Under the pieces are notes generated by a model. The model was not told the origin of the DNA and made no database searches. It saw only the letters and a program-made list of their open reading frames with translations. From Osedax fenrisi (lineage: Eukaryota; Annelida; Polychaeta; Sabellida; Siboglinidae): a stretch of 64,000 nt of DNA. Positions within the stretch are counted from its first letter, which is position 1. The number at the start of each line of letters is the position of its first letter. The position numbers and the translations under genes are program-made. The stretch spans positions 19,647,021 through 19,711,020 of the forward strand of contig OZ025240.1 in NCBI GenBank assembly GCA_964019155.1, in the 5' to 3' direction. Below are positions 1 to 11,415 of this stretch, one piece after another.

Positions 1-238
1 TATATAAATGTTAACGACATATCGGAATAGGCTTGATATCATAGTAAATGTAGATTTAACATTACTAGTAACATCAAAAGAACCAAACATAGAAGAACTA
101 ATAAATAATCATCAACCACAAGGATCACATTAATATATCAACTGTTTCAATTATTATTATTTTAATTTTTTTACAGGAGGCAATTATGTAAAAACTAGAA
201 TAAAGGGGGCGATTTAAAAAAAGGGTTAAGAATCGCTG
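1..238 (+). mobile_element. 3' end of a hAT-type DNA transposon (transposase C-terminus plus terminal repeat)
   Basis: A 41-codon frame (8-133) contains YRNRLDI near its start and ends in PQGSH before TAA. This resembles the C-terminal tail of SCAND3/ZBED5-type hAT transposases, which often end in a QxxxSH-like motif (family recollection, not searched). About 90 bp downstream, 223-238 reads gggttaagaatcgctg, which matches the usual hAT terminal-repeat form (complement beginning CAGTGRTTCTYAACC). The stop codon TAA at 5-7 lies just before the frame, so this is a final exon or a decayed end. The rest of the element is outside the window. Confidence 0.5.
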
Positions 239-343
239 ATCTACACCATCAGTTATCGAGTTGTAAGTTAGTTTTTATTTAGACATTTTGTCAAAACATA
301 TATCACATACTTTATTATTTTCTGCGATAGCAGATACTTACAA

Positions 344-425
<82 letters not shown>

Positions 426-1039
426 TACATATAAGAAAACCCATTATTATAAGCAATGATTTTTCTAAGGAAAAAAATATGTTTGACTATAATGCATTAA
501 TGAAGTACAAATAGATTTGAATTGTTAATAATATGCTCTTGAAGATTTTAATTTTATAATCATAAATTCGGGTATGATACCTATGAATTATTAAAATTAT
601 TTCTATTTATTATTATTTAATTAGTATGAATTAAGTTAGACTTAAATTATTTAATGTTAAAATATGTTGGTAATAGTTTTATAATTTTATTTTCATTATA
701 TGTGGACATTATAAGATATTGTTTTATTAATTTATTTTTATAATATACTAGTTTTCTTCTTATCCTTTTAAGCTTATCATTTATATGTTGTTCACCTATT
801 TATATTACAATTACATATAATATGTATTAAATATAATCACAAACTTTTAATATTTAGTATATTTGGATTCTTAATATATAAATGTAAATCTATTCATAAA
901 ACTATTAAACTATCATCACAATTTTTTATAAAAATCATTTTAGAGTTTAAATTAAAATTCAGAATCAGTTGATACAATTTCTGATTTAATTTAGTAATCT
1001 TTTAATTAATCTATATATAAATATATATTATCAACAAAC
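239..1039. other. AT-rich spacer with a (TA)n tract
   Basis: No gene is seen. A pure (TA)n run occupies about 347-422. The last 100 bases (about 905-1010) resemble the inter-exon part of the tandem unit described for the THAP gene, so the array decays here rather than ending sharply. Confidence 0.6.
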
Positions 1040-1213
1040 CTTTTATTCTAGATAGTATATTACTTGTATTTGAATCATCAATATTTATCTTTCTGGATGA
1101 TCGCACGAGATTAATGTTATCAACATTTGAATCACTGGTCAGCTTTTTTCGTTTTTCAGATAATTTACGAATTATTAGAGATTCTATAAAATATTTGTTA
1201 ATAATACATATAT

Positions 1214-1251
<38 letters not shown>

Positions 1252-1867
1252 AGCATCATTTTTTTTATAAAAACTTCTTTGAGTTTCAAATAAACTTCAG
1301 AATTAGTCGATACAATTTCTGATTTAATTTAATTTTAATCAACCTATATACAAATATTTATTATTTGTATTCAACAAACCTATTTTAGATGGTATATTAG
1401 ATGTATTTTCATCATCAATATTCATCTTTGTGGATGATTGCATAAGATTAATTTTGTCAACATTTGAATCACTGCTCAGATTTTTTCGTTTTTCAGATAA
1501 TTTACGAATTATTAGAGATTCTACAAAATGTTTGTTAATGATAAATATATTATTATATATATAAATATATATATATATATATTGTTATTTTTATTTGGTG
1601 GAGTCCTTTAATCCCATCCAGGAATTTAGATGAAGTTTTCACTTATAACCATATATGACTCTAATGTCCCTTCGAAGCCGCTCTCATGTTAAGGCATCCA
1701 TGGTTTTAACGAGAGCCGATCATTTATTTATACACAATTGTATAAGATCTCTTCTAAATAATATATTAAGACCCATTTTTTAAAATTAATTAATAGTCCG
1801 GACGAGGCTCGAACCCGTGTCCTACTGCTTGTGTGTCTGACGCCTTAGCCACTGAGCCACACAGGCA

Positions 1868-1924
<57 letters not shown>

Positions 1925-4900
1925 AGCATCTTCTATCTCTATATTAACTTCTTGGAGTTTCTAATAAACTTCAGAATTAGTTGATACAATTTATGATTTA
2001 ATTTAATTTTAATCAACCTATATATAAATAATTATATTTTGTATTCATCAAACCTATTTTAGATGGTATATTAGTTGTATTTTCATCATCAATATTTATC
2101 TTTCTGGATGATTGCATAAGATTAATTGTGTCAACATTTAAATCACAGCTCAACTTTTTTCGTTTTTCAGATAATTTGGGAATTATTAGAGGTTCTACAA
2201 AATATTTGTTAATGATCAGGCTCAGATAATATGGGCCAAAGCCCAAAATAAAATTAAACAGCCCAAAAATACGTATTTTTATAAGCCAACAATAACTTAT
2301 TATATGCTTTTTATTTTATACATTTAACTAATAATATTTAAGACATAAGTATATATTTAAACAAATTACCTGGCTAAAACTATAGTAGTAAATATAATAT
2401 ATACGGATATTATTCCGTATAAATCATGTTAAACATTATAGTAATTTTCAAATCTATTTTACCAAGAATAATTATTTCTTATTATTATTTTTTTCAAAAT
2501 GAAAATTATTATTATTATATGTTCTATCATAACATGTTTATTATATAAAGAAATTATATGTTGTGATATGCATAAATAACGCATTGATGCAGTGATATGC
2601 ATGACTAAGCATAATGCAGTGATATGCATGACTTCGTTAGCACTGACTAACGCCTCCGAGAAGTTCAGTTAATCTTAATACGTTAGTGATACATTACCTA
2701 TATATAATACGTTATACCTATACCCGAATCCTCTACATATATATATATGATAGAATTTCATAATCAATATAATATTAATTATAATCATTACAATGAATAA
2801 TAATAAAAAATTATGCCAATATAAATTATTTCTATATTTATTCTTCGTAAATTATTACATATATATTATATTATCACTTATATGTATTGCAATTTCTATA
2901 TAGATTATAAATACAAGACAATTGACAATTGGCAAAATATTAAATGATAACATTTATTTATAATGAGATCAGCAATTAAATTGAACTCACAAAATAGACG
3001 GGGATTCACTCAAAATAGTTTATAATAAATATTAGACAATAACATCTTAAACTAGTTAGGCTATTATATTGAAAATGGTTAAATAAAAAATATGGTCAAA
3101 AACCACAAAATAATATTACAAAAGAAATAAAATATGTAGATTTGCAGATTTTGTGAAAAATATACAAGAGACACACTTGTTAATACTAATATACATTATA
3201 TAATAATAATATTACATTATATAAACATTAAAATAAATTGTATTTACAAAAAATATTATTATTATTATTAATCAGGTTTAGTAGTAAAAATTATTCAAAA
3301 AAAAAACAGTCTTTTAGATTACATATTTTAAATTATTAATAAATATATTAATTTCAATAAATTAACATTATTATCATTATTATCATGACTATATATACTG
3401 TATATTATATAATGTATATTATGTATTAATAACAATTTAGATCCAACAAATAATAAATTTTATATAAAATATTTTCATATATTATGTGAATAGATCAAAG
3501 AATATATATTTATATACCTTTATAACATATATAATTAATATTATTATGAATACATTTTTGTTAATATATACAAAGATTTATTTTATAATTTATAATAATA
3601 TTATATTTAAATATCAAATTTGAGAGTAAGGTATATTATATAGGATATATTTTATAACTATTATATTAAGGGGTTATACCATAGATATAAAGAAGACTTT
3701 CTTTATATAGATGGGTTTTATACACTTGTTTTGAAAATTTTTGAAAATTCATGTAAAATAGATATGGATTTTTACATATTTTTAATTGTCAATAAGTTTA
3801 AAAATTCTTAAGATATAACAATTCTGTTAAATTCATATTTAAGAGAGGACTGTATAGTTTGATTTAGCATAATGAGAAAATATTTTAAATTTTTGGAAAT
3901 ACAACTCACCTAATAATGGTAAAAATGTAGTTTACTTGTTATTTTTTTTTAAATTATATTTTATATATGATATAATAAAAATAATTGTATGATCATCTAA
4001 TCAATCAATAAAACATAATAACTAATATATTATGCAAATGTCATCAATACTTGAGCAATATTTACCTAGTTATTGAATTTGTTAAGAATAAAATTATACT
4101 AAATAATCTAATTAGTTTTAAAACAACATATATGTTGTATTAATGTATAGAGGTTATTTGAATAAAAAGAGTATAGCATATGTGTTTGTATGTTTATTAT
4201 ACAAACATTATATGTATATGATGTATGTAAATGTATATTATACATAGCTATGATAATAATCCACAATATGATATGTATATTATATATATTTTATAGTAAT
4301 CAACAATTTATATGTATATAATTGTAATCCACAATATGATATAATGTTAATATATTAACACCTCAAATATTACATATTTAAAAGTTTTTTGTTTTCATTT
4401 TTTTGTATTGTTTTTTCCAAAAACGCTCGTATCCTCTTAATGTATACTATAATTGTATAGGATATTGGATGATTCTTTCACTTTGATAATTGTCAACTAA
4501 ATTCATTTTTACTCAAATATACCTATCAATATTAAATTACAAAATAAATTTTCTAAAATTACTATCTGCTGAAGTAGAATCTAATAATTCAACACAAAAT
4601 ATGCCATTATAATTGATCAACATGAGTTAAAGGGTTTGGTAGCCTGGTCAATATACATACAGAAATAAATAAAGTTTTAGTTATGAAACATGTTATCTAT
4701 AAATATTAATTGAAATTATTGAAGAATATTAAAGATAACCATGATACTATTATAAAAGAAAAATGTTGAAGATACATGGAAAGATAACAAATTAAACAAA
4801 TTTTTTTATGGCATAACAATCATTATTCCCGACGCATGGAGTGTCAGTTTTTTCTGTACTCAAATTAATAAAACATAATTTCAAGAATAATTGGAGCAAT

Positions 4901-5878
4901 AATAAGCGCAGCATTATTCTGGAAGGTATTCTTCATTCAAAGTAATACAATGTATTACTATCACTACCATAAACATACATTATTATAACACAATCCATTA
5001 TTATTATTTTCTAATCTCGTATATATATATAATAAAAATTAAAAATGTATTTTAAATACTCTTTATAATCTTAAATTTAATAAAGTCTATTGATAAATTA
5101 TAAAATATAAACTCATAGTCTTATATAAATGTAATATGATAGATATTAAATATATAATATGAATCATACACTATAAATATATTAGAATATTTTTAAGTTT
5201 TTAAAAAAAGGCTAAAAATAACTCAAAATAATGATTTTTGATAATCCCAAAATAAGCTATTTTGGATTTTTTTCTTTATTTTTGGCTTTGGCCAATATTA
5301 ACTGGGCCTGTTATTACATATTATTACACATCATCTTTTTATAAAAACTTCTTGGAGTTTCAAATAAACTTCAGAATTAGTTGATACAATTTATGATTTA
5401 ATTTACTTTAATTTAAATAAACTTATATACAAATATTTATTATTTGTATTCAACAAACCTATTTTAATTGGTATATTAGTTGTATATTCATCATCAACAT
5501 TTGAATCACTGCTCAGATTTTTTCGTTTTTCAGATAATTTAGGAATTATTAGAGATTCTATAAAATATTTGTTAATGATACATATATTATTATATATATA
5601 TATATATATATATTATTAGCATCATCTTTTTATAAAAATTTCTTGGAGTTTCAAATAAACTTCAGAATTAGTTGATACAATTTATGATTTAATTTATTTT
5701 AATTTAAATAAACCTATATACAAATATTTATTATTTGTATTCAACAAACCTATTTTAATTGGTATATTAGTTGTATTTTCATTCTCAACATTTGAATCAC
5801 TGCTCAGCTTTTTTCGTTTTTCAGATAATTTAGGAATTATTAGAGATTCTATAAAATATTTGTTAATGATACATATAT

Positions 5879-5914
<36 letters not shown>

Positions 5915-6704
5915 AGCATCATCTTTTTATAAAAATGTTGGAGTTTCAAATAAACTTCAGAATTAGTTGATACAATTTATGATTTAATTTACTTTAATTT
6001 AAATAAACCTATATACAAATATTTATTATTTGTATTCATCAAACCTATTTTAATTGGTATATTAGTTGTATTTTCATCATCAATATTTATCTTTCTAGAT
6101 GATCGCTTCAGATTAATGTTGTCGACATTTGAATCACAGCTCAGCTTTTTTCGTTTTTCAGATAATTTGGGATTTATTATAGATACTAAAAAATATTTGA
6201 TAATGATAATATATATTAGTTATTGATAATGATATCGTATATATTAGTTATATATGAAATTATATAAATAATATTACCTTTTCCACCTTTTCTATGAGCC
6301 TTAATAAATTGTGGTGCATTAAATATATCTGGCATAGCATTCCAGACTAATCGATGTTTTGCATCATTTGTAAACATTTGCCGAGAAAAATGTGCTGAAC
6401 ATAATCTAAATTGAATTAATAATGAATGTAATTATTACTACGGAAATTCAGTGTATTCAATTAATAGTTTACCGGTTATTCTTTTTAATTTTGTCAATGT
6501 CTTTATCCAGTAAATCTTCCCTATTTGTTAATTGTACCCATTGTTTAGTCCTATTTTGATATTTATAATTAATAAAGAAATACGTTAAATTAGTTAATTA
6601 CATTATATATACCTATCCGTTTCTTTGGGGAATCCGAAAAACTTAACATCATTTTTATTATTTTTACTGCTATGGCTGCATCCAATAGCACTACAGTAAG
6701 ACAT
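1040..6704 (-). CDS. THAP-domain zinc-finger protein with a tandem array of duplicated exons
   Basis: Three exons encode a full THAP domain, a C2CH zinc DNA-binding fold: 6613-6704 (MSYCSAIGC, then FFGFP), 6473-6550 (TKQWVQLTN) and 6278-6405 (LCSAHF, then AMPDIF). The metal ligands C4, C9 and the CxxH of CSAH are present, as are the family's FP and AVPxIF-like motifs. Phases run 2, 2, 1. Downstream, six homologous exons follow: 6045-6185 (141 nt), 5750-5848 (99), 5459-5557 (99), 2054-2194 (141), 1380-1520 (141) and 1040-1183 (144). Each starts after a TAG in phase 1, contains KLSEKRK, and reaches AG|GTTTG in phase 1 again, so any number could be spliced in without a frameshift. Alternatively any copy could be the last exon, because the frame stays open for about 13-19 more codons to a stop. 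The tails are basic and Ser/Asn/Asp-rich with no recognised domain. THAP genes are often transposase-derived, so this may be a domesticated or transposon gene. Confidence 0.72.
1595..1868 (-). mobile_element. tRNA-derived SINE, copy A
   Basis: On the minus strand the element starts with a tRNA-like head with an A box (TGGCTCAGTGG, complement of 1849-1859) and a B box (GGTTCGAGCCT, complement of 1805-1815). It continues into a tRNA-unrelated body and ends near 1595 in a TTATTT/TTG-rich tail. Three relatives lie at 8236-8513, 20850-21139 and 41829-41940. The pol III promoter boxes are best preserved in this copy. It is inserted in a (TA)n tract between two THAP exon copies. Confidence 0.8.
2217..5310. 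mobile_element. Non-coding 3.1-kb DNA transposon with hAT-like terminal inverted repeats
   Basis: The left end caggctcagataatatggg (2217 on) is matched, inverted, by the right end at about 5275-5310, whose complement starts caggcccagttaatattgg. The similarity runs about 36 bp with few mismatches, including a shared ggccaaagcc block. Flanking octamers ttaatgat and ttattaca match at only 5 of 8 positions, so a target duplication is possible but not proven. No transposase-like frame is visible inside, only AT-rich sequence, so it is non-autonomous. It lies inside the THAP exon array. Confidence 0.65.
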
Positions 6705-7342
6705 CCTATATATGAAATACTTATAAATATATTAATATTAAATTTATAAATCTCTAGCGCAAATGGTTATCTAAGATATATAATTGCGCATTTTTTAAAT
6801 TTTATAAATAATTATATATTTATATATATTATTTGTATATGTATATGACATATAATATGTATATAATATATGTATATATGTATATAATAATTAACTTAAA
6901 TTACATATTCAATTGTGTAATACACTGAGTATTCATTGATATATATATATATATGCAGTCAACTCTCGATAAGTCGGAAATCGGATAAGTCAGATTTCAC
7001 GATAAGTCAGACGAATTTAGTTTGTTTGGATGTGTATCCATTTCCATGTTAAATTAATCATAAACATATATTATAGTCACTTCTATGATTTGTATACTAG
7101 AAAGATATAACACTTATGCTAGTAACAGTTAATCATGTTTAATTCAATTTTGGATACAAAACATGAACAGCGCCACCAATATAAAGTCAATTTTCGGAAA
7201 ATTATGTTGTATATAAATTTGTATCAAATTATATATACACTTTTAAATTGAAAATAACATCTTTTAAATTATTATTTACATGGTGAAAACTAAGTGTTCA
7301 TTATAAATATATAATAAAGCAATAGAATATGATGGTGTTAAA

Positions 7343-7399
<57 letters not shown>

Positions 7400-8235
7400 A
7401 TAGATATATCTATGTGGCAAATAAAATCTAACTTATATTGCATACAATTTAATAGAACTATGAAAATACTGTTGTATGAAAATCGCAGCGAACCTAAATA
7501 TGTTTCAGTGATTCGATACTACTGATAGCAAAGGGTGGATTAACTATTAACATTTTGTAGTGTTATATATTTATTTCTAAAAATCTTTATTTCGTATAAG
7601 TCTAAGTTTAATAAACAATTCACTGTTTCTTATACTTTTACCGGTCCCTTATATGTCCGACATACAGGGTGTTGTATGTATATTAGGGACCCTAATCTAG
7701 GATAATAAAAATTTGAAACCAAATCTCGAATATTTGTAATGAAATGTCAAGTCAAGTATTAAATATTCGACTCCATTTAAATATTTATGAAATTGAGTCC
7801 CAACAGTTGATTTTCTAGTCGGGTATTTAAAATAATACTCAAAAACCAATTTTAATACTGTACATATACTAAAAATATAATCAATTAAATATATGGAATT
7901 ATTTCATGGTTGAAGTATACCATATTTAAAGAAATACTAAATATCATATAGATTTATTTATTATTAATTTAAACACCAGTCACATCATCTTTTGATGATA
8001 AATTTTAACTTTAAACTTAGTATTTATAATATTTACTATAATTTTAAATGATTCATTTGGATTTGAAGGCTTCGATTTTTAGGCTTTTAGACTTCCTTAC
8101 ATTTTTAGATTCTAAGGACTCAAAGTCAATTTAGGATTCAAATATTTTTTTTTAGATTTGAAGTCTTGATTATTAAGATTTTATGGCTTCAAAGCCTTAC
8201 AAGTATTTGAAATTTTATAACCTTAATATATTGTT
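6705..8235. other. AT-rich intergenic DNA
   Basis: No gene is seen. It would contain the promoter and 5' UTR of the minus-strand THAP gene just above 6704. A (TA)n tract lies at about 7344-7394 and a pogo-like remnant at 6956-7667. Confidence 0.5.
6956..7667. mobile_element. Pogo/Tigger-like remnant
   Basis: The left edge starts cagtcaactctcgataagtc and repeats the gataagtc motif three times within about 60 bp, the usual form of pogo/Tigger termini (family recollection). The right part at 7640-7663 has the matching ccggtccctt...gtccgac block but lacks a clean terminal CAGTC complement. No transposase frame survives. Confidence 0.45.
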
Positions 8236-8513
8236 ATTGTTATTCTATTTGGGTAGAGTCCTTTCATCCCATCAAGGAACTTAGATAAAGATTTATAAGA
8301 TAACCATATGGCTCTAATGTCCCTTCAAAGCAGCTCTCGTATTAAGGCATCCATGGTTTTAACGAGAACCGATCATTTATTTATAAACAATTATATAACA
8401 TCACTTCTAAATATTATTTTAAAACCTATTTTATTAGTACGGACGAGGCTTGAACTCTTGTCCTACTGATTGTGTATTTAACACCTTAGCGAACTGAACC
8501 ACAAAGGCAGTTT
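8236..8513 (-). mobile_element. tRNA-derived SINE, copy B
   Basis: It is co-linear with copy A over its full length, including the shared block catccatggttttaacgag and the tRNA-like head at about 8442-8513. The B box is altered (complement of aggcttgaactc), so this copy is older or inactive. It is followed by a short (TA)n tract. Confidence 0.75.
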
Positions 8514-8705
8514 TTAATATATATATATATAAATATTATATACAAAGCAAAGCACAAATAGATTTCTCCAAAGTAAATATATTCCTATATAAATAATGTA
8601 TATTAAATGTATTGTTATTATCAATTATGTTCATAAATCAATTGAAATATAAAGATTATAAAGATGTATTAACATCTACTATGTAACATAGTTATTAGGG
8701 TTTGA

Positions 8706-8763
8706 GATGAGTGCCACTCAATCTGATTCTTCAAAAGTAGAATCAGATTGAGAGGCATTCATC
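8706..8763. repeat. Near-perfect hairpin, 25-bp arms
   Basis: Arms 8706-8730 and 8739-8763 are reverse complements with two mismatches and an 8-base loop. A third partial arm (cctgattctacttttgtag) lies at about 8855-8873. It looks like the remains of a foldback or MITE-type element; function unknown. Confidence 0.6.
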
Positions 8764-9297
8764 ACCTATCTTATCTGCATTATAAATTGTTTACAAAGTT
8801 TTATTGTGAAGTTAAAATGTATAATGTGGAAGATATGCGATGTATACCTATCAGCCTGATTCTACTTTTGTAGAACCGCAGATGAAACATATAAATATAA
8901 GAATTGTAGGGCAGGTGATGTGTGAGTCTCAGTAACTATTACATGTCAGTGTACACAATAACTTATATGTGTCACTACGAATGCATTCATATACACAATA
9001 GCCTATACATATATTACAGTTATTTAATGCTATTACATAACAACATAACCATAATAATAACATACACATAATTTAATGTGTTCACATGGTAGTGTATAAT
9101 AGATAATAATGTGTATAGTGTTGAGGACAAGTTCTATGTTTAAACTTTAACATTTTGAAGCAATTAATGAATCTTAACATTCAAGACTACTCTGTACGAA
9201 TACGATTAATTGAATTCTGAATTTATATTGAATTTTTATTACATCATTTGAATATATTTAATTAATTTAATTCTGAATAATTATGTTATGTTATATG

Positions 9298-9298
<1 letters not shown>

Positions 9299-9342
<44 letters not shown>
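9299..9342. repeat. (TA)n microsatellite
   Basis: Near-pure TA dinucleotide tract immediately upstream of a LINE fragment. Confidence 0.9.
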
Positions 9343-9349
<7 letters not shown>

Positions 9350-9395
9350 TATCTCTATATGTTATATAACTTTTTTTTATAACTAGATTTTTTTT

Positions 9396-9640
9396 ATGAC
9401 TAAATCTTTGCCTATTATTTTACAATATCTTTTTACAAAAAATGCAAATATTTATAAGCCTTTATCTACAAAATTGGTTTTACCCAAAATTAGAACACAT
9501 AGAAAATCGTTCTGCCTCACTAACAAAGCTCCTGAGATATGGAATGCATTACCAGCATCTTTTCACAAATTAATGAATAAAAAAACTTTAAAAAAAAATA
9601 TTAAATTATTTATTACCTCTTTGTATTGGTTAACTTTTTA
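9396..9640 (+). pseudogene. 3' fragment of a LINE reverse-transcriptase ORF
   Basis: The frame contains KAPEIWNALP, followed about 20 residues later by a lysine-rich LKKNIKLF block. This matches the C-terminal signature of CR1/Jockey-group LINE ORF2 proteins (WNxLP...lK..lf). No polymerase motifs remain. The frame then runs into low-complexity Phe/Leu/Tyr sequence. It is 5'-truncated against the (TA)n tract at 9299-9342. Confidence 0.55.
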
Positions 9641-10890
9641 TATTTTTTTATTGTGTTTAGTTTCTTTATCTTTTTCTCTTTTTCATTTTTATATTTGTAC
9701 ATATTTTATACATTTATTTCATTTGTGTTATATATTTTTCTTCTTTTAATATACATTTATATATTTTATTTATATATACTTTTATTATTTATTATATTTT
9801 ATTTTGTATTTAACTGAAAATGATGACCTCTCCTTGATAACAATGTTCAAGTATATACCTACTTATTTATTCAGCACTATTTTCATTTACACGAATCACA
9901 TTTACAAATCAAATAACTTTAATAATATATACAATAGTATATATATATATATACAAAATTATAGTTCTAATGAAATACAAAATTGAAATTTAAAAATAAG
10001 TTATTGTCATTTTATAATTTACTTATATTTTTTTTTTATATGTATTCTTGTAATGCTGTTATCAAGTTGAGTGGGAAAATACCTAGTCAAGCTTTGCTTT
10101 TGTGTTTTCCTGAGTGTTTACACTCTATCTTATTCATATATCTTTATATTAAATATTATTACAATAATATGTATAGTAATATTATTACTCTTGTTACTAT
10201 TACACAAATTTAGAACAAACTATACAGATATGTTGTATACATATACAATGAATATATTATAATCATTATCTTTTACTAATGATGTGATGTTATGTAATAG
10301 TATCAAATAATACAAATATATGTATAGGCTATTGTGAATACGAATGCGTTCGTAATGAGTCAATATTTCACTAATAAAAAAGTTCTCGTAGGCACTGAAA
10401 TGTAATAGTCGCTTAGACGCACAGCGCAAGCCTCTATTTCTTATTTTATATTTGTTGTTGCTACTTCACAGATAATTATACATACGATTTATATAAATTA
10501 TGTTGTATTTAAACGTTTAAAATAATAATTTACAATTAATATGTGCTAGTATACTATATGTTAACTTAAATTATCAATTATCATTAAAAGATTATTTATT
10601 TATATAAATATATTTAATATATATTTAATATGATATTAGTAATTATTAAAATAAATATAAATATGTATCATTCCTTGAATATATTATGTAATTATTGTAT
10701 GATATTATTTATAATATAATATAATATTATACAATTATTATAATAATAATATCATTATGATTATCATATCATATTTAATATGATATTAAGTATGGTTAAT
10801 AATAATAATATAATTATTATAATAATTGTATAACATAATGCAATATTACAGTGAATTTATATGCAATCATCAATAGTTAATATTGAAATA
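9641..10890. other. AT-rich DNA, nothing recognised
   Basis: Short frames occur, but all are low-complexity Phe/Ile/Tyr translations of AT-rich DNA. No splice-consistent exon or repeat family was recognised. Confidence 0.5.
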
Positions 10891-10904
10891 ATTGTCATTT
10901 AATG

Positions 10905-11339
10905 GTACAACCGGATCGCTGGATTGAAATATGAGGCGTGCGACGAAAGTACGCTGCCGGTATATTCATATCACTGACAAATTAAAAGGTACATCTAATA
11001 ATAGATATACTTTGATATTATCTATGGACAGAATTAAATACACACATACGACATATACAGTATGCTTACCATGCATGCTTATGTACATATATTCCATATA
11101 TTTATATTATTATTATTATTAAATTTGATTTAAACACTTATTAAACGGAAAAGAAACGTTAAAAGAAACGTTATATATATATATATATTATGATTACCCA
11201 TTATTATAATATATACTATATATTTAGAATACGACTATTACACAATTTATTTGTATTTTACCTACAAAGGTAATATATAAATCAATGATTAAACATTACA
11301 AATTCCTCATTAATTCATATGGAAAATGTATTAATATAC

Positions 11340-11415
<76 letters not shown>

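Larger units (their letters stand above)
930..6195 (-). repeat. Six-unit tandem repeat of about 290-330 bp, interrupted by insertions
   Basis: Each unit holds the exon described for the THAP gene, a conserved spacer (minus-strand end around ttcagaattagttgatacaa on the plus strand) and a variable (TA)n tract. Units lie near 930-1230, 1250-1585, 1920-2216, 5325-5600, 5610-5910 and 5915-6195. A SINE sits between units 2 and 3 and a hAT-like element between units 3 and 4. Units 4 and 5 share the same 42-nt gap, so they are probably the most recent duplication pair. Confidence 0.8.

Noticed and set aside
1797..1868. Functional tRNA gene
   Set aside because: A and B boxes are present, but the sequence is continuous with a SINE body repeated at three other sites and the cloverleaf arms are not convincing.
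9626..10262. Small Phe/Tyr/Ile-rich frames
   Set aside because: Low-complexity translations of AT-rich DNA with no start context, splice structure or similarity.
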